Shown here: piece after piece, positions 1 to 9,128 of the stretch | Position numbering within the stretch: position 1 is the stretch's first letter | Layout: every line of letters starts with the position of its first letter | Origin: Bacillus sp. PK3_68 | GTDB lineage: Bacteria > Bacillota > Bacilli > Bacillales > Domibacillaceae | Length of the DNA: 64,000 nucleotides | Direction: 5' to 3' | Assembly: GCF_003600835.1 (NCBI RefSeq) | Contig: NZ_NQYC01000001.1 | Coordinates: forward strand, 1,630,001 to 1,694,000 | Program-made: the position numbers and the translations under genes | Notes under the pieces: model-generated | Seen by the model: only the letters and a program-made list of their open reading frames with translations | Databases searched by the model: none | What the model was told of the DNA's origin: nothing

Positions 1-25
1 AAAAGCCTGACACGGTTCACAAGTT

Positions 26-1585
<1,560 letters not shown>

Positions 1586-1755
1586 GATTGTTTGACTTGC
1601 TCATAATTTAAAAATAAGAATTAACTTACTGGCATGTATTTTGTTCAGTTTTCAAAGATCAATTTTTAAGTGCTTTTCAACAATAGCACACTCGCTTCGT
1701 CCTGTCAAAAACATTTTAACTTCATCTTTTTGTTTTTGTCTTTCGGACAAGTAAT

Positions 1756-1784
1756 AATATATCATGCTCTATTAAAAGTGACAA
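1756..1784 (-). promoter_or_regulatory. rrn operon promoter (sigma-A)
   Basis: On the minus strand, -35 TTGTCA (1779-1784), a 17-bp spacer and -10 TATATT (1756-1761) lie about 170 bp upstream of the 16S gene. The transcribed leader (about 1590-1745) contains GATCTTTGAAAACTGAAC, a block typical of Bacillus rRNA leaders and spacers. The rest of 1586-1934 has no gene. A second upstream rrn promoter was not recognised with confidence. Confidence 0.7.
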
Positions 1785-1904
1785 GTGTTTTTTTAAAAAA
1801 ATATAGTTTTTATGTTCTTTCACTTAAAGAATATCATTCTCTATTTTACCACTGCTTCCCAACTCTTTTAAATACCTTTTTCCTTTACTGCTTTTTATCA
1901 AACT

Positions 1905-1936
1905 AAAAGCAAGGAACTAATTTAGTTCCTTGCTTT
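1905..1936 (-). terminator. Terminator of the EamA gene
   Basis: An inverted repeat with arms of 14 bp (AAAGCAAGGAACTA and its complement) and a 3-4 base loop starts at the stop codon of the 1935-2849 gene and ends in a T-rich stretch on the minus strand. It separates this gene from the rrn promoter downstream. Confidence 0.75.
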
Positions 1937-2849
1937 ACGAGTCTGTCTGCCGTTTTCGATTATGAATAATGTTTTTTATCTTCTTTGGGTCAGCTACGAA
2001 TAATAAGAGGCCCACAAGCACAATAGCTCCTCCAACTATTTGAGGCGTTATTAACTTTTCTTTAAGCAGCCACCAAGCAAGAATGCTTGCACCGATCGGC
2101 TCGAGCAATATAGCCATTGACACAACCGAAGTACTAATATATTTGATAGACCAGTTGAATAAGGTGTGCCCAAGTAAATTAGACAAAACAGCTAATAAAA
2201 AGAAATAGACCCATTCCCTTGCAGGATAAGGATAAAATGATTCTTTTTTCATTAACACATAAAAAAAGAGAACAATTGTACAATTAAAGTAGACAATAAA
2301 CGTATAGGTTATCAAAGACATCCTTTTGCGGATTATTTGTCCAAACAACAAGTAGCCTGTAATTAATCCACAAGCAATAAGAGCAAGGATATCTCCGTAA
2401 AGCGCTTTTCCACTAACCTGGAAATCGCCCCATCCAATAATAAAACTCCCTCCAATGGCTACGCCGCCTCCAATTAGCGCTCCCAACGTAAACCGTTCCT
2501 TAAAGATAAAATATGTACCAGCAAAAGCAAAAAGCGGCTGCAAAGTAACCAGCACAGTGGAACTCGCCACAGAAGTGTAGTTCAAGGACTCAAACCATAG
2601 AATAAAGTGAAAAGCCAGAAAGATGCCAGCGACAAGAGAGAAAAACCAATCCTTCTTTGAAACAGCTTTAAGTTCTCCTACATATTTAAAAAGAAATAAA
2701 GGGAGCATGAGCAAAACAGTAAATAACAGGCGGTAAAATGCTATTACACCAGCATCAGCTGACGACAGCTTGACGAATATTGCTGAAGTAGAAACAAAAA
2801 AAACTCCAATAATCAACACGGCATAAGGATTGAGCTTTGGACTATCCAT
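1935..2849 (-). CDS. EamA/DMT-family transporter
   Basis: A 304-residue integral membrane protein with about ten hydrophobic segments. It shows the two-fold EamA pattern of the drug/metabolite transporter superfamily: a first repeat of about five helices, then a second beginning near the phrase YGDILALIACGLITGY. These proteins export or import small metabolites across the cytoplasmic membrane; the substrate cannot be read from sequence. The ATG start follows AAAGGAG at good spacing. It stands alone with its own terminator between the rrn promoter and the tRNA site. Length is normal for the family. Confidence 0.88.
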   Translation of the reverse strand: MDSPKLNPYAVLIIGVFFVSTSAIFVKLSSADAGVIAFYRLLFTVLLMLPLFLFKYVGELKAVSKKDWFFSLVAGIFLAFHFILWFESLNYTSVASSTVLVTLQPLFAFAGTYFIFKERFTLGALIGGGVAIGGSFIIGWGDFQVSGKALYGDILALIACGLITGYLLFGQIIRKRMSLITYTFIVYFNCTIVLFFYVLMKKESFYPYPAREWVYFFLLAVLSNLLGHTLFNWSIKYISTSVVSMAILLEPIGASILAWWLLKEKLITPQIVGGAIVLVGLLLFVADPKKIKNIIHNRKRQTDS

Positions 2850-3054
2850 AGATGTTCTCCTTTGAGTAAATCTAGATGGTTTTTAAAAGTAAAAACCGTC
2901 TATCATTTTAAATCTTCTCAGGCGATATTTCCAGTTAATAAACAAAGTAAAAGAGATCAGGATACTTTTCTAAGAAACAGGCATATTTTTTTAGATGGAG
3001 GGAATAATACAAAAAAAGAGATTTTCGGCGCTTAAAGGTAGAGAGGAGAATGGC

Positions 3055-3135
3055 ATGACAACAAAATGGACAAGAATTACCGGGGGACTTATTTTATCAG
3101 CTATCATTATCACCGTTATGTTTATTGCAGGATGA
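3055..3135 (+). CDS. 26-residue single-helix membrane peptide
   Basis: ATG at 3055 is preceded by GAGGAG at about 7 bases. The product is MTTKWTRITGG followed by a hydrophobic stretch (LILSAIIITVMFIAG). An earlier ATG at 3050 leads to an immediate stop and is not used. The gene lies just outside the prophage, between the EamA gene and attL. Function unknown. The good ribosome-binding site and clean transmembrane segment make it more likely real than not. Confidence 0.5.
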   Translation: MTTKWTRITGGLILSAIIITVMFIAG

Positions 3136-3160
3136 GTAGTTACTAGCAGTCAAACAAATA

Positions 3161-3194
3161 AAGAGCCTGCAGACAAGCTTGTCTGCAGGCTCTT
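3161..3194 (-). terminator. Perfect 34-bp palindrome; original terminator of tRNA-Ala
   Basis: A perfect inverted repeat with 17-bp arms lies 6 bp beyond the attL copy of the tRNA 3' end and is followed by TATTTGTTTG on the minus strand. Before phage insertion this hairpin would have been directly downstream of tRNA-Ala. It could also end plus-strand transcription from the 26-residue gene. Confidence 0.7.
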
Positions 3195-3199
3195 GGTCA

Positions 3200-3247
3200 T
3201 AATGGAGCATAGCGGGCTCGAACCGCTGACCTCTACACTGCCAGTGT
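3200..3247. repeat. attL: partial copy of tRNA-Ala 3' end
   Basis: 48 bp identical to 57455-57502, covering the anticodon loop through the discriminator base of tRNA-Ala plus three bases beyond. Identity stops after CCAGTGT, where the left copy continues GGTG and the right copy continues into the tRNA 5' half. This copy cannot make a tRNA. Confidence 0.93.
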
Positions 3248-3363
3248 GGTGAGCGGATAAAACTGCATAATACTTAATACGCGCCAATCCCTAATATATA
3301 AAGCTTTTGCCGCTCTTCCTCTCTCGCCTTTAATACTGAATTAGATTGAATATATACAGATTT

Positions 3364-3381
3364 GGTCCCCATTTGGGCCCC
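3364..3381. other. Candidate integrase arm-type site, left
   Basis: GGTCCCC-ATTT-GGGCCCC is an interrupted palindrome that closely matches GGTCCCC-AATC-GGGACCC near the right end (57369). Matching motifs just inside both attachment sites suggest arm-type binding sites for the integrase or its directionality factor. The rest of 3248-3438 shows no gene. Confidence 0.35.
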
Positions 3382-3438
3382 AAAAATAAAAACTTTCTGC
3401 TGTCAAAAACTGCTGGTTTAATCAATTTTATTTATATC

Positions 3439-4935
3439 TTAAATAAAGAAAGTAAGAAATATAGTTAATGCAAAAAGCAGGAAAATTTCAATCACCCATA
3501 AAAGTGTATAGAAATGCATTGTATCTTTTATATTTTTGATGTTGTATTTTAACTGTCTCTTGTGAAATAAAGCATTTAATTCATGGACATCAAAAATATC
3601 TTTATATATTCTTTTCATAGCAAAATAGTATTTAATGTTCAATCTGATATCTCTATTAGTTTGCAAGTTAGTTATGACAAGATGAATACATGATACGAAC
3701 AAAAAGGCAACAGATAAATAAAACTTCTCCTTAGAAAAAACTTTTTGAATGCTATTAAATGCTAATGAATTAAAAACAAAGATCGAGATAAAATAAGTCA
3801 TTATCGTAATATTATTGTTCTTAAAACTTGAAATAAAGTGTTGGGAAATTTCCTTACTCTTTATGGACAATTCATTCGTAATTTCTGACACCTTATTTTT
3901 GGTTTCAATGTATTTCTCAACATTTTCTTTAAGGTATATCGCGTGAGCAGATTGGATTGAACTTAATGTATCTTTAGGTAATATCCAACTATCTCCAGAA
4001 GTAGTTAAATATCTAGAAATTATATTTCTCGATAAATCAAGCTTATCGTGAGTATCGCCTTGTTCATAAACCCATTGATATATATGATAAAAAATTTCAG
4101 CAGAGTCTTCTCTAAAGTTCTGAAAGCTAACAGTACTATCAATATATTTATGCCCAATAACCCCTAACTTAATCAAGTTATCTCTTGTTATATCAGACGT
4201 ATTTGCAAGAAAAGAAGCTGAAAATATGATTTTTAATTTATCAAAGATTGTTACAATACCGTTTGGAGCACTCTTATCAGAATTTACATTATCAAAATCA
4301 TTTGGAATAATTTCAAAATCAGAAAAGCTTTGCGGATTGGTACTATATTGCCTTTTCTTTAATACATCTCTTCTAAACTCTCTTTCAGGATGAATATCAA
4401 TACTATGTAGTTTTTCTTTTGGTGCAAAAATCATTAAAGAACTTTGAAAATAAATTTTAGATTCTTTATTCTCCTGCATTTCAAACTTATTTAGAACTGT
4501 AAAGTCAAGATTCTTTTGTAATTGCTTTAAAAGAGGAAGTATCTTTAAACTACCGAGATAAGAATTAAAACGACCTATGTTATATATTGAGAGCACAGAG
4601 TTTTCTCTTACTTTAAAAACTGTATACTCTATTTTAACTATACTTTCCTCATCAACTATTTGATTGATACTTTCTAATATAGATGTAACGTCTTGACCTT
4701 CAAAATCATCTGTAAATTTAAAGAGAAAGGGTTCTCCATCATTAACAGTAACGTTGAGCGAAGTTCTGTCTCGATCATTGATAAATGTTGTGAAATACTC
4801 TAAGTCCTCCCATTGAAAATTCATCTTTATATCTGCTATTTCAACTGAAAGAGTATAGGAAGAAAAATCTTCGTATTCTTTATTTAAGACTATATTTGAT
4901 GAATACTTTTTAAAATTCTCCAATACTCTTCTCAT
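3439..4935 (-). CDS. Unknown protein with C-terminal membrane domain (cargo pair, gene 2)
   Basis: 498 residues, no family recognised. Residues 1-320 look soluble and mixed alpha/beta. A charged, probably coiled segment covers about 335-370. Transmembrane helices lie at about 376-393, 405-424 and 475-498, with a basic, helical loop of about 50 residues between the last two. Its start is 6 bp below the stop of the 355-residue gene, so the two form an operon. The pair lies between attL and the small lysis-side genes, has its own promoter region and is unrelated to virion functions. A soluble sensor-like front fused to a membrane domain resembles the design of abortive-infection or exclusion effectors. 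That is inference only. Confidence 0.8.
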   Translation of the reverse strand: MRRVLENFKKYSSNIVLNKEYEDFSSYTLSVEIADIKMNFQWEDLEYFTTFINDRDRTSLNVTVNDGEPFLFKFTDDFEGQDVTSILESINQIVDEESIVKIEYTVFKVRENSVLSIYNIGRFNSYLGSLKILPLLKQLQKNLDFTVLNKFEMQENKESKIYFQSSLMIFAPKEKLHSIDIHPEREFRRDVLKKRQYSTNPQSFSDFEIIPNDFDNVNSDKSAPNGIVTIFDKLKIIFSASFLANTSDITRDNLIKLGVIGHKYIDSTVSFQNFREDSAEIFYHIYQWVYEQGDTHDKLDLSRNIISRYLTTSGDSWILPKDTLSSIQSAHAIYLKENVEKYIETKNKVSEITNELSIKSKEISQHFISSFKNNNITIMTYFISIFVFNSLAFNSIQKVFSKEKFYLSVAFLFVSCIHLVITNLQTNRDIRLNIKYYFAMKRIYKDIFDVHELNALFHKRQLKYNIKNIKDTMHFYTLLWVIEIFLLFALTIFLTFFI

Positions 4936-4941
4936 TTAGTT

Positions 4942-6009
4942 TCATTCCTCTTCTTTTTTAAATGTGTTGTAAAGATCTTCATTAATATTCTTAATGACTA
5001 ATACTCTTTCTCCATACTCATCTTCTTTTGCTACTATTGTGTTTTTTAAATCCTCTATATAATCGGAAGTTCTTAATTCAATCTTGTCTGAAACTTTATA
5101 ACTTCTTTTAAACCTGGCCTTTACTTCATCTACAACAATGTCAAAAGCTGTATCAAAATCTTTTTTCTCCGGCAATGAGTTTAAGCGATTTTTCAAATCA
5201 GGTATACTAATTTTCTCGTTTTCTGGAATATATTCACCTACAACATATTCTATCATATCGTCAAATTTGAAAGAGGTCCTTTTCCTAAAATATCCTACCA
5301 AGCTATTTCTTAATTCTGTGTAATCGTGTAAAGATTTCTTTTTAACATAGGTAGTAAGAACATTATCAATGGCGTTAAATGCATTTCTAGTATTTTTTTC
5401 ATTTGTTTTTAATTCTTTAAGCTCTAAGAAATCCTCACACCAAAAAGAAGCAATTTTCGCTTGTGTATCTGATACAATTATGTCTACTAATTGATATTCA
5501 TCGCCTACCAATTGATAAGAAATACTGCATGACTTCTGAGTTGCTTTTTCCTCAGGTAAACCATTTTTATATAATGAATCTTCAAGGTTTAAAAATATTG
5601 CTTGATCTATTTTAGAAATTAAAAAATCAATTTTATTCTCTTCCTTTAAACAAGCTACTACTAAGCTACCTTTTTTTGGTCGATTTATTCCTGAATGTTT
5701 TTTAGCAGATTTTTTTTGTACGTCTAATAATTTTTCTGATAGTTCTCTCGTTTTTGTCTCAAAAATAAACTCAAAATCATGTTGATCAGAATTACTAATA
5801 AGACTGCTAATTATCTGTGCAAATTCGGAGGACTCCCTTGCAAATTTAAAACTACGTTTATTAGTAGCTGTTGTACTTTGAACCAATAATTTACTTACGA
5901 AAGCTTTAAAATCTTTAGTTTCAATATTTACTTGACTAATTGTGTTGTTTTCGTCATCAATCTTGTGAACTGTAAATAATTGTGTACCTTTAACTTCAAG
6001 AGTCCTCAT
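4942..6009 (-). CDS. Nucleoid-associated (NA37)-like protein, tentative (cargo pair, gene 1)
   Basis: 355 residues. Residues about 113-163 (KGSLVVACLKEENKIDFL, then a conserved-looking LEDSLYKNGLPEE) resemble by eye the core of the 37-kDa nucleoid-associated protein family: a short beta hairpin, a kld-type strand and a LP-x-K motif before an interface strand. This is weak similarity, not an assignment. Rich in Lys, Glu and Asp; no membrane segment. ATG follows GGGGAGG at 8 bases, one of the strongest ribosome sites in the prophage. First gene of a two-gene operon with the membrane protein at 3439-4935. DUF4868-type partners in the Kiwa defence system are another possible relation. Confidence 0.75.
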   Translation of the reverse strand: MRTLEVKGTQLFTVHKIDDENNTISQVNIETKDFKAFVSKLLVQSTTATNKRSFKFARESSEFAQIISSLISNSDQHDFEFIFETKTRELSEKLLDVQKKSAKKHSGINRPKKGSLVVACLKEENKIDFLISKIDQAIFLNLEDSLYKNGLPEEKATQKSCSISYQLVGDEYQLVDIIVSDTQAKIASFWCEDFLELKELKTNEKNTRNAFNAIDNVLTTYVKKKSLHDYTELRNSLVGYFRKRTSFKFDDMIEYVVGEYIPENEKISIPDLKNRLNSLPEKKDFDTAFDIVVDEVKARFKRSYKVSDKIELRTSDYIEDLKNTIVAKEDEYGERVLVIKNINEDLYNTFKKEEE

Positions 6010-6084
6010 GTTTAATTTCCTCCCCGATATCCAGAAAACCCATGTATTAATTAGTAATAGATACCTTTATAAATATATTCCGTA

Positions 6085-6111
6085 ATTATAAAAGTATAGA
6101 GTAGTTGTCAC
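6085..6111 (-). promoter_or_regulatory. Candidate promoter of the 3439-6009 operon
   Basis: On the minus strand, GTGACA (6106-6111) and a perfect TATAAT (6085-6090) are separated by 15 bp, which is short. It sits about 75 bp upstream of the start codon. The rest of 6010-6355 is AT-rich and shows no convincing gene. Confidence 0.4.
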
Positions 6112-6355
6112 GTTGGGCTCTCACTATGATTTTTATCCCCATTTTAAACCAAAAGACTCATTAAATGTTGAATTTGGTAAATTTTATTTGTTTTATTAGG
6201 GAAAATGAAATCGTTCGGGTTGTTCCTTTGTCGTTTTTTCCTTATTCATGTCTTAAAATTAAAGTCTTTCTGCATCTTCTATGGGGCCGTCAAAACAGAT
6301 TCAAGAACATTTAAATATATATCAAGCTTTTTTATTTTAATTGTTTACATGAACA

Positions 6356-6390
6356 AAAAGCCCCCGTCCGCTAAGGACAAGGGCTTGCGT
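6356..6390 (-). terminator. Terminator
   Basis: A GC-rich hairpin (AAGCCCTTGTCC paired with GGACGGGGGCTT) followed by TTTTT on the minus strand, immediately after the 6394-6648 gene. It isolates the cargo operon from upstream leftward transcription. Confidence 0.75.
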
Positions 6391-6393
6391 TTA

Positions 6394-6648
6394 TCAAGAC
6401 TGTTTTATTGCATGTGATCCCCTTCTATTTCTTCCTGCTTCCACAAGTTCGAACCTTGGATGTAATTCGCTGATTAGAGAAAAGACTGGCGTTCCATCTG
6501 AGAGATGAAGAGCCATTTTATCAATTGGCACAGGCTGTGCGACACCGACCATCAACCCAGTATTTCTACATCTAATTTCGTAACCTTGCTTAAACACCAA
6601 ATCCTCTAGTTCATCAAGCGTGCTTACACCCTCTAGTGAGCGAATCAC
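6394..6648 (-). CDS. Hypothetical phage protein, 84 aa
   Basis: GTG start preceded by GGGGGA. A small soluble protein with no recognised domain; Leu/Val-rich first half and a basic tail (GRNRRGSHAIKQS). It is flanked on both sides by intrinsic terminators (6356-6390 and 6724-6751), so it is probably transcribed from its own promoter in 6650-6720. A role in lysogeny or regulation is possible but unsupported. Confidence 0.6.
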   Translation of the reverse strand: MIRSLEGVSTLDELEDLVFKQGYEIRCRNTGLMVGVAQPVPIDKMALHLSDGTPVFSLISELHPRFELVEAGRNRRGSHAIKQS

Positions 6649-6723
6649 TCTACTCTCCCCCTTTTATCATTGCATAGGTATATTTCCATAAAAAATTACG
6701 AAATCCTTCCATGTGTTAACAAA

Positions 6724-6751
6724 TAAAAAAGCCCCGCTTAATAGAAGCGGG
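6724..6751 (-). terminator. Terminator
   Basis: Hairpin CCCGCTT-ctatt-AAGCGGG followed by GCTTTTTTATTT on the minus strand, downstream of the HTH gene at 6761-7006. Confidence 0.8.
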
Positions 6752-6760
6752 AAAAGTATT

Positions 6761-7006
6761 TTAGCTATCAAACGGGCGATATTTTTTGCGCAGTTCATCC
6801 TGCTCTGCTTTCCGGGCTTCAATATCGCTTCTTAAAAATAAGGTTTCTCTGTTAAGTTTTTTCACTGGTGTAATCTTTCCAGTTGAAATTAATGAATTCA
6901 TCCTTTGCCTGGTAACCCCCAGAATTTCTATTGCTTCTGAAGTGGTCAATACTTGTTCAATAACGAACCGTTCTACTTCTTCACGATTTTTTAAATGATA
7001 TTCCAT
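6761..7006 (-). CDS. Excisionase-like helix-turn-helix DNA-binding protein, 81 aa
   Basis: Residues about 18-65 form a MerR/excisionase-type HTH: VLTTSEAIEILGVTRQRMNS, then a wing containing ITPVKKLNRETLF, then a helix with SDIEARKAEQDEL. Small proteins of this type act as excisionases or regulators. The ribosome site (GTGAGGA) lies in the last codons of the 59-residue gene upstream, so the two are translationally coupled. Its place near attL rather than the integrase is unusual for an excisionase; it may instead regulate the lysis-end genes. Confidence 0.75.
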   Translation of the reverse strand: MEYHLKNREEVERFVIEQVLTTSEAIEILGVTRQRMNSLISTGKITPVKKLNRETLFLRSDIEARKAEQDELRKKYRPFDS

Positions 7007-7010
7007 TTCC

Positions 7011-7190
7011 TCACCGTTTCCTTTCTGGTACTAACAACTTTACAACAAACAAAATGACCCATAATATAGCTGCTGAAAAGCCAATCCATTTAATTAGATT
7101 CATTTCATCAAAATTCATATCAGATAACCATGCGGCAAAGACGATGAAAAACAAAAGATCGGTTGTTGATACTCTGCTCTTTCTTTTCAT
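7011..7190 (-). CDS. 59-residue two-helix membrane protein
   Basis: ATG at 7190 to TGA at 7011. Two hydrophobic segments (LLFFIVFAAWL and KWIGFSAAILWVILFVVKLLV) are separated by a short acidic turn, with basic ends (MKRKSR, PERKR). It is coupled to the HTH gene downstream. No good ribosome-binding site precedes it on the minus strand, which lowers confidence. A promoter on the opposite strand (7207-7215) overlaps its upstream region. Confidence 0.5.
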   Translation of the reverse strand: MKRKSRVSTTDLLFFIVFAAWLSDMNFDEMNLIKWIGFSAAILWVILFVVKLLVPERKR

Positions 7191-7206
7191 AATTTAAAGG
7201 TGGATG

Positions 7207-7215
7207 TGATATAAT
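7207..7215 (+). promoter_or_regulatory. Extended -10 promoter for a plus-strand RNA
   Basis: TGATATAAT is a perfect extended -10 element (TG-n-TATAAT) with no clear -35. It points toward the small ORF on the opposite strand at 7261-7371, so its transcript would be antisense to that mRNA. Confidence 0.5.
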
Positions 7216-7221
7216 TTTTAG

Positions 7222-7290
7222 AAGAGGAAGAGCGTTGCCCCGCTCTTTCCTCCCCTTAGTTTAGTCGTTCTTACTATCTTTTTTCTTAAC
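7222..7290 (+). ncRNA. Candidate antisense RNA
   Basis: The predicted transcript from the 7207-7215 promoter starts with a hairpin (GAAGAGCG and CGCTCTTTC, 7226-7250) and then runs antisense to the 3' end of the small hydrophobic ORF. A T-rich stretch follows at about 7279-7284 but without a directly preceding hairpin, so the 3' end is a guess. Layout resembles the converging RatA/txpA type I toxin-antitoxin pair of B. subtilis. Confidence 0.35.
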
Positions 7291-7371
7291 TCGGTCGAAC
7301 AGTTCCAACGCCGTTTTGACACTTGCTAAGATTGCCGCGATAGTGAGGACGATGTTTTTGAATTCCTCCAC
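7261..7371 (-). CDS. 36-residue hydrophobic peptide, type I toxin-like
   Basis: The peptide begins MEEFKNIVLTIAAILASVKT and ends in a charged tail (RVKKKDSKND): one membrane-length helix plus basic end, the usual shape of Bacillus type I toxins. GTG at 7371 sits 8 bases after AAAGGAGG. A GTG three codons earlier overlaps that site and is too close. It has its own strong promoter (7398-7426), is insulated upstream by a terminator (7493-7526) and faces a candidate antisense promoter. No sequence family is claimed. Confidence 0.6.
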   Translation of the reverse strand: MEEFKNIVLTIAAILASVKTALELFDRVKKKDSKND

Positions 7372-7397
7372 CTTGTTCACCTCCTTTCTATACTCTT

Positions 7398-7426
7398 ATT
7401 ATAACAAATCTATTAACTTAAGTAAA
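7398..7426 (-). promoter_or_regulatory. Promoter of the 36-residue peptide
   Basis: Minus strand: -35 TTTACT (7421-7426), 17-bp spacer, -10 TATAAT (7398-7403) with an upstream TG (extended -10). The start of transcription would lie about 20 bp above the ribosome site. Confidence 0.65.
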
Positions 7427-7492
7427 CAGATAATAGACAAAAAATCCACTTTTTTCTATTTTTCTTATTAATAAAATGTACTTTAAATAAAT

Positions 7493-7526
7493 AAAAAAAG
7501 CCCCATCCATCAAGGACAGGGGCTTT
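7493..7526 (-). terminator. Terminator, leftward
   Basis: Hairpin GCCCCTGTCC-ttgat-GGATGGGGC followed by TTTTTTTATTT on the minus strand. It blocks leftward read-through into the small-peptide locus. No gene is seen at 7430-7490 or 7527-7586. Confidence 0.7.
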
Positions 7527-7635
7527 CCTTTATTTCTGTTTAATTTGCCGATTAAAATCAAACTCTTAGCATCTAGGGAAGAACTATGAATAATGTCGAT
7601 AAGCTTGCTAAAGCTATCCTAAAAGGGATTTTAAT

Positions 7636-7980
7636 ATGTATAAATTACTTCTTAGCTTATTGTATTGCATGGTATTGATTCCTATAGGTTTAGCTTCAGT
7701 CCAAGTTAGCTTGGATAATATAGTCTATGCAAAAGATCAAGCACCCTCTTATGCAAAATGGGGAGCCTTCGCTGTACAAAAGGCCAAACAAAAATATCCG
7801 AATGCGGCAGTCATTGATTATCTTCATGTTGGCAGATACAATAGCCCGGATCATTCTACAGAAAAATTTAAGCTGTGGTTGAAAGAGAACAGCAGAGAAT
7901 TTTGGGCTCTTGTAGAGATTAAATATAATTCTAAAACCGAACAAGTAATAAGAATCACAATTAGAGAAACTGTTGAATGA
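7636..7980 (+). CDS. DUF3889 (YqzG/YdhO-like) secreted protein, 114 aa
   Basis: An N-terminal signal peptide (residues 1-32, hydrophobic LLLSLLYCMVLIPIGLA, probable cut after an Ala near VYAKD) is followed by the DUF3889 pattern YAKWGAFAVQKAKQKYP...VIDYLHVGR...EKFKLWLKE...FWALVEIKY. The role of the family is unknown; it is found in Bacillus as small exported proteins. It is transcribed against all neighbouring lytic genes, so it is probably expressed in the lysogen as a conversion gene. AAAAGGGA precedes the ATG. An overlapping 30-codon frame starts at 7587 and may be a leader or noise. Confidence 0.82.
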   Translation: MYKLLLSLLYCMVLIPIGLASVQVSLDNIVYAKDQAPSYAKWGAFAVQKAKQKYPNAAVIDYLHVGRYNSPDHSTEKFKLWLKENSREFWALVEIKYNSKTEQVIRITIRETVE

Positions 7981-7992
7981 GTGTACAAAATG

Positions 7993-8025
7993 AAAAAAGC
8001 CCCTATCCAAACGGATAGAGGCTTT
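7993..8025 (-). terminator. Bidirectional terminator between DUF3889 and endolysin genes
   Basis: Hairpin GCCCCTATCC-aaac-GGATAGAGGC with TTTTTT on the minus side and TTTCATTT on the plus side. It serves the convergent gene ends at 7980 and 8032. Confidence 0.8.
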
Positions 8026-8031
8026 CATTTA

Positions 8032-8841
8032 TTACTCTTCTTGCCTTATTTGAGGGTTAAAACCAAACTCATGACTAATGTTCTGTTGAGCAGTCATAGC
8101 CGATTCCAGTGTATTAAATACGCCTGTCCAAATTCTTTTCTCCTTAACAAATGGTTTGTAACCTAATTTGGAGCCGATCCGCTCAGCATGCTTCTCCGCT
8201 TCCTCGTTCGTTTTAAATACACCAGTATAGATACGATATTTCCCTCTTGTAATGACAGCAGCCTTTGTTTCTTCCTTATTTAGAAACCATGACAGTTGTT
8301 TGTTTCCTATTAGTTGGTTCAAGTCCACATTTCCTTTTACACCAGCTAAACGGCCAGTCTCGGTATATTGATGAAGATCGCAATCATAATCTGGCTTCTT
8401 TCCTCCATAACGAGGAATCCAAACGAAATCCGCTTTGATCTTATCTGCCTGGAACAGCTTATAAGTGTGGTGACCAACATATAGGCCGACTCTTTCTGCT
8501 CCTAACCTTCGCAATTCATCAATGAAAGCCTGTGTTCCAGCTCTCATATCGTTCATAGTTTTAACTTCTACATCAGCTACCCAGAACAGAGCGTCTTTAT
8601 CGCCTCTCTTCCAGAAGTCCTGTGCTTCTTTTTTGGCATCAGCAATGGAAATAAACCGGCAAAAAGCATAGTTTCCAAATGGTACACCATGCTTCTTCGC
8701 ACCTGCTACATAGCTTTTATATTGGCGATCTCGGACCCTGCTTCCATCTTGTACCCTGAGAATAGCAAGAGACAGCTCCTTTGATGCCTTACCCCAGTCA
8801 ATTACACCTTGATGATGAGATAAATCTGCAATTTTACTCAT
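8032..8841 (-). CDS. Endolysin: GH25 muramidase with SPOR-type C-terminus
   Basis: 269 residues. Residues 1-185 are a glycoside hydrolase family 25 (Chalaropsis-type lysozyme) domain: the start [13 protein letters not shown] carries the first catalytic-barrel Asp, and FWVADVEVK carries the acidic pair in the active site. It cleaves MurNAc-GlcNAc bonds of peptidoglycan. Residues about 200-269 hold two short repeats of SPOR-like sequence ([35 protein letters not shown]) likely to bind the wall. No signal peptide, so it needs the adjacent holin. ATG follows GGGGAGGGG. Confidence 0.93.
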   Translation of the reverse strand: MSKIADLSHHQGVIDWGKASKELSLAILRVQDGSRVRDRQYKSYVAGAKKHGVPFGNYAFCRFISIADAKKEAQDFWKRGDKDALFWVADVEVKTMNDMRAGTQAFIDELRRLGAERVGLYVGHHTYKLFQADKIKADFVWIPRYGGKKPDYDCDLHQYTETGRLAGVKGNVDLNQLIGNKQLSWFLNKEETKAAVITRGKYRIYTGVFKTNEEAEKHAERIGSKLGYKPFVKEKRIWTGVFNTLESAMTAQQNISHEFGFNPQIRQEE

Positions 8842-8845
8842 TATT

Positions 8846-9124
8846 TTATCCCCTCCCCTTCGGTTCTTTATATTTCATGGCTAGATTGCTGTCTCCTACG
8901 CCTTTTACAGTCGGATCGTTCAAAGCATTAAACACGCTGACACCAACGATAAATAGCACATATGGATTAGACAATGCTTTCAATGTAACTTCAAATAAAA
9001 TAGGCCAAGACGTAATGTCTTGACCTGTTAAACCGAAATATGCACCGACTGGCACGACAACGGACAAAAATAGTTGAAACCAAAAAAGCGGGTTTTTTGC
9101 CCGCACTTTCCAATTAATATTCAT
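8846..9124 (-). CDS. Phage holin, phi LC3 family
   Basis: 92 residues starting [18 protein letters not shown]; hydrophobic segments at about 14-32 and 58-76; typical holin motif [15 protein letters not shown] followed by a charged tail. It forms lesions in the cytoplasmic membrane at the end of infection so the GH25 endolysin can reach the wall. The ATG at 9124 is 8 bases from GGAGG; a longer TTG-initiated frame overlaps that site and is not preferred. Lies directly between XhlA and the endolysin. Confidence 0.92.
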   Translation of the reverse strand: MNINWKVRAKNPLFWFQLFLSVVVPVGAYFGLTGQDITSWPILFEVTLKALSNPYVLFIVGVSVFNALNDPTVKGVGDSNLAMKYKEPKGRG

Positions 9125-9128
9125 TTGC

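Noticed and set aside
6205-6417. Plus-strand frame of 70 aa
   Set aside because: Runs through the terminator at 6356-6390 and into the opposite gene; no ribosome site.
6761-7006. Assigning this HTH as the excisionase
   Set aside because: A second, more typical excisionase-like gene lies at 52557-52736 in the early operon; the role stays open.
7587-7679. Plus-strand frame of 30 codons overlapping the DUF3889 start
   Set aside because: Weak ribosome site and overlapping frame; could be a leader but evidence is thin.
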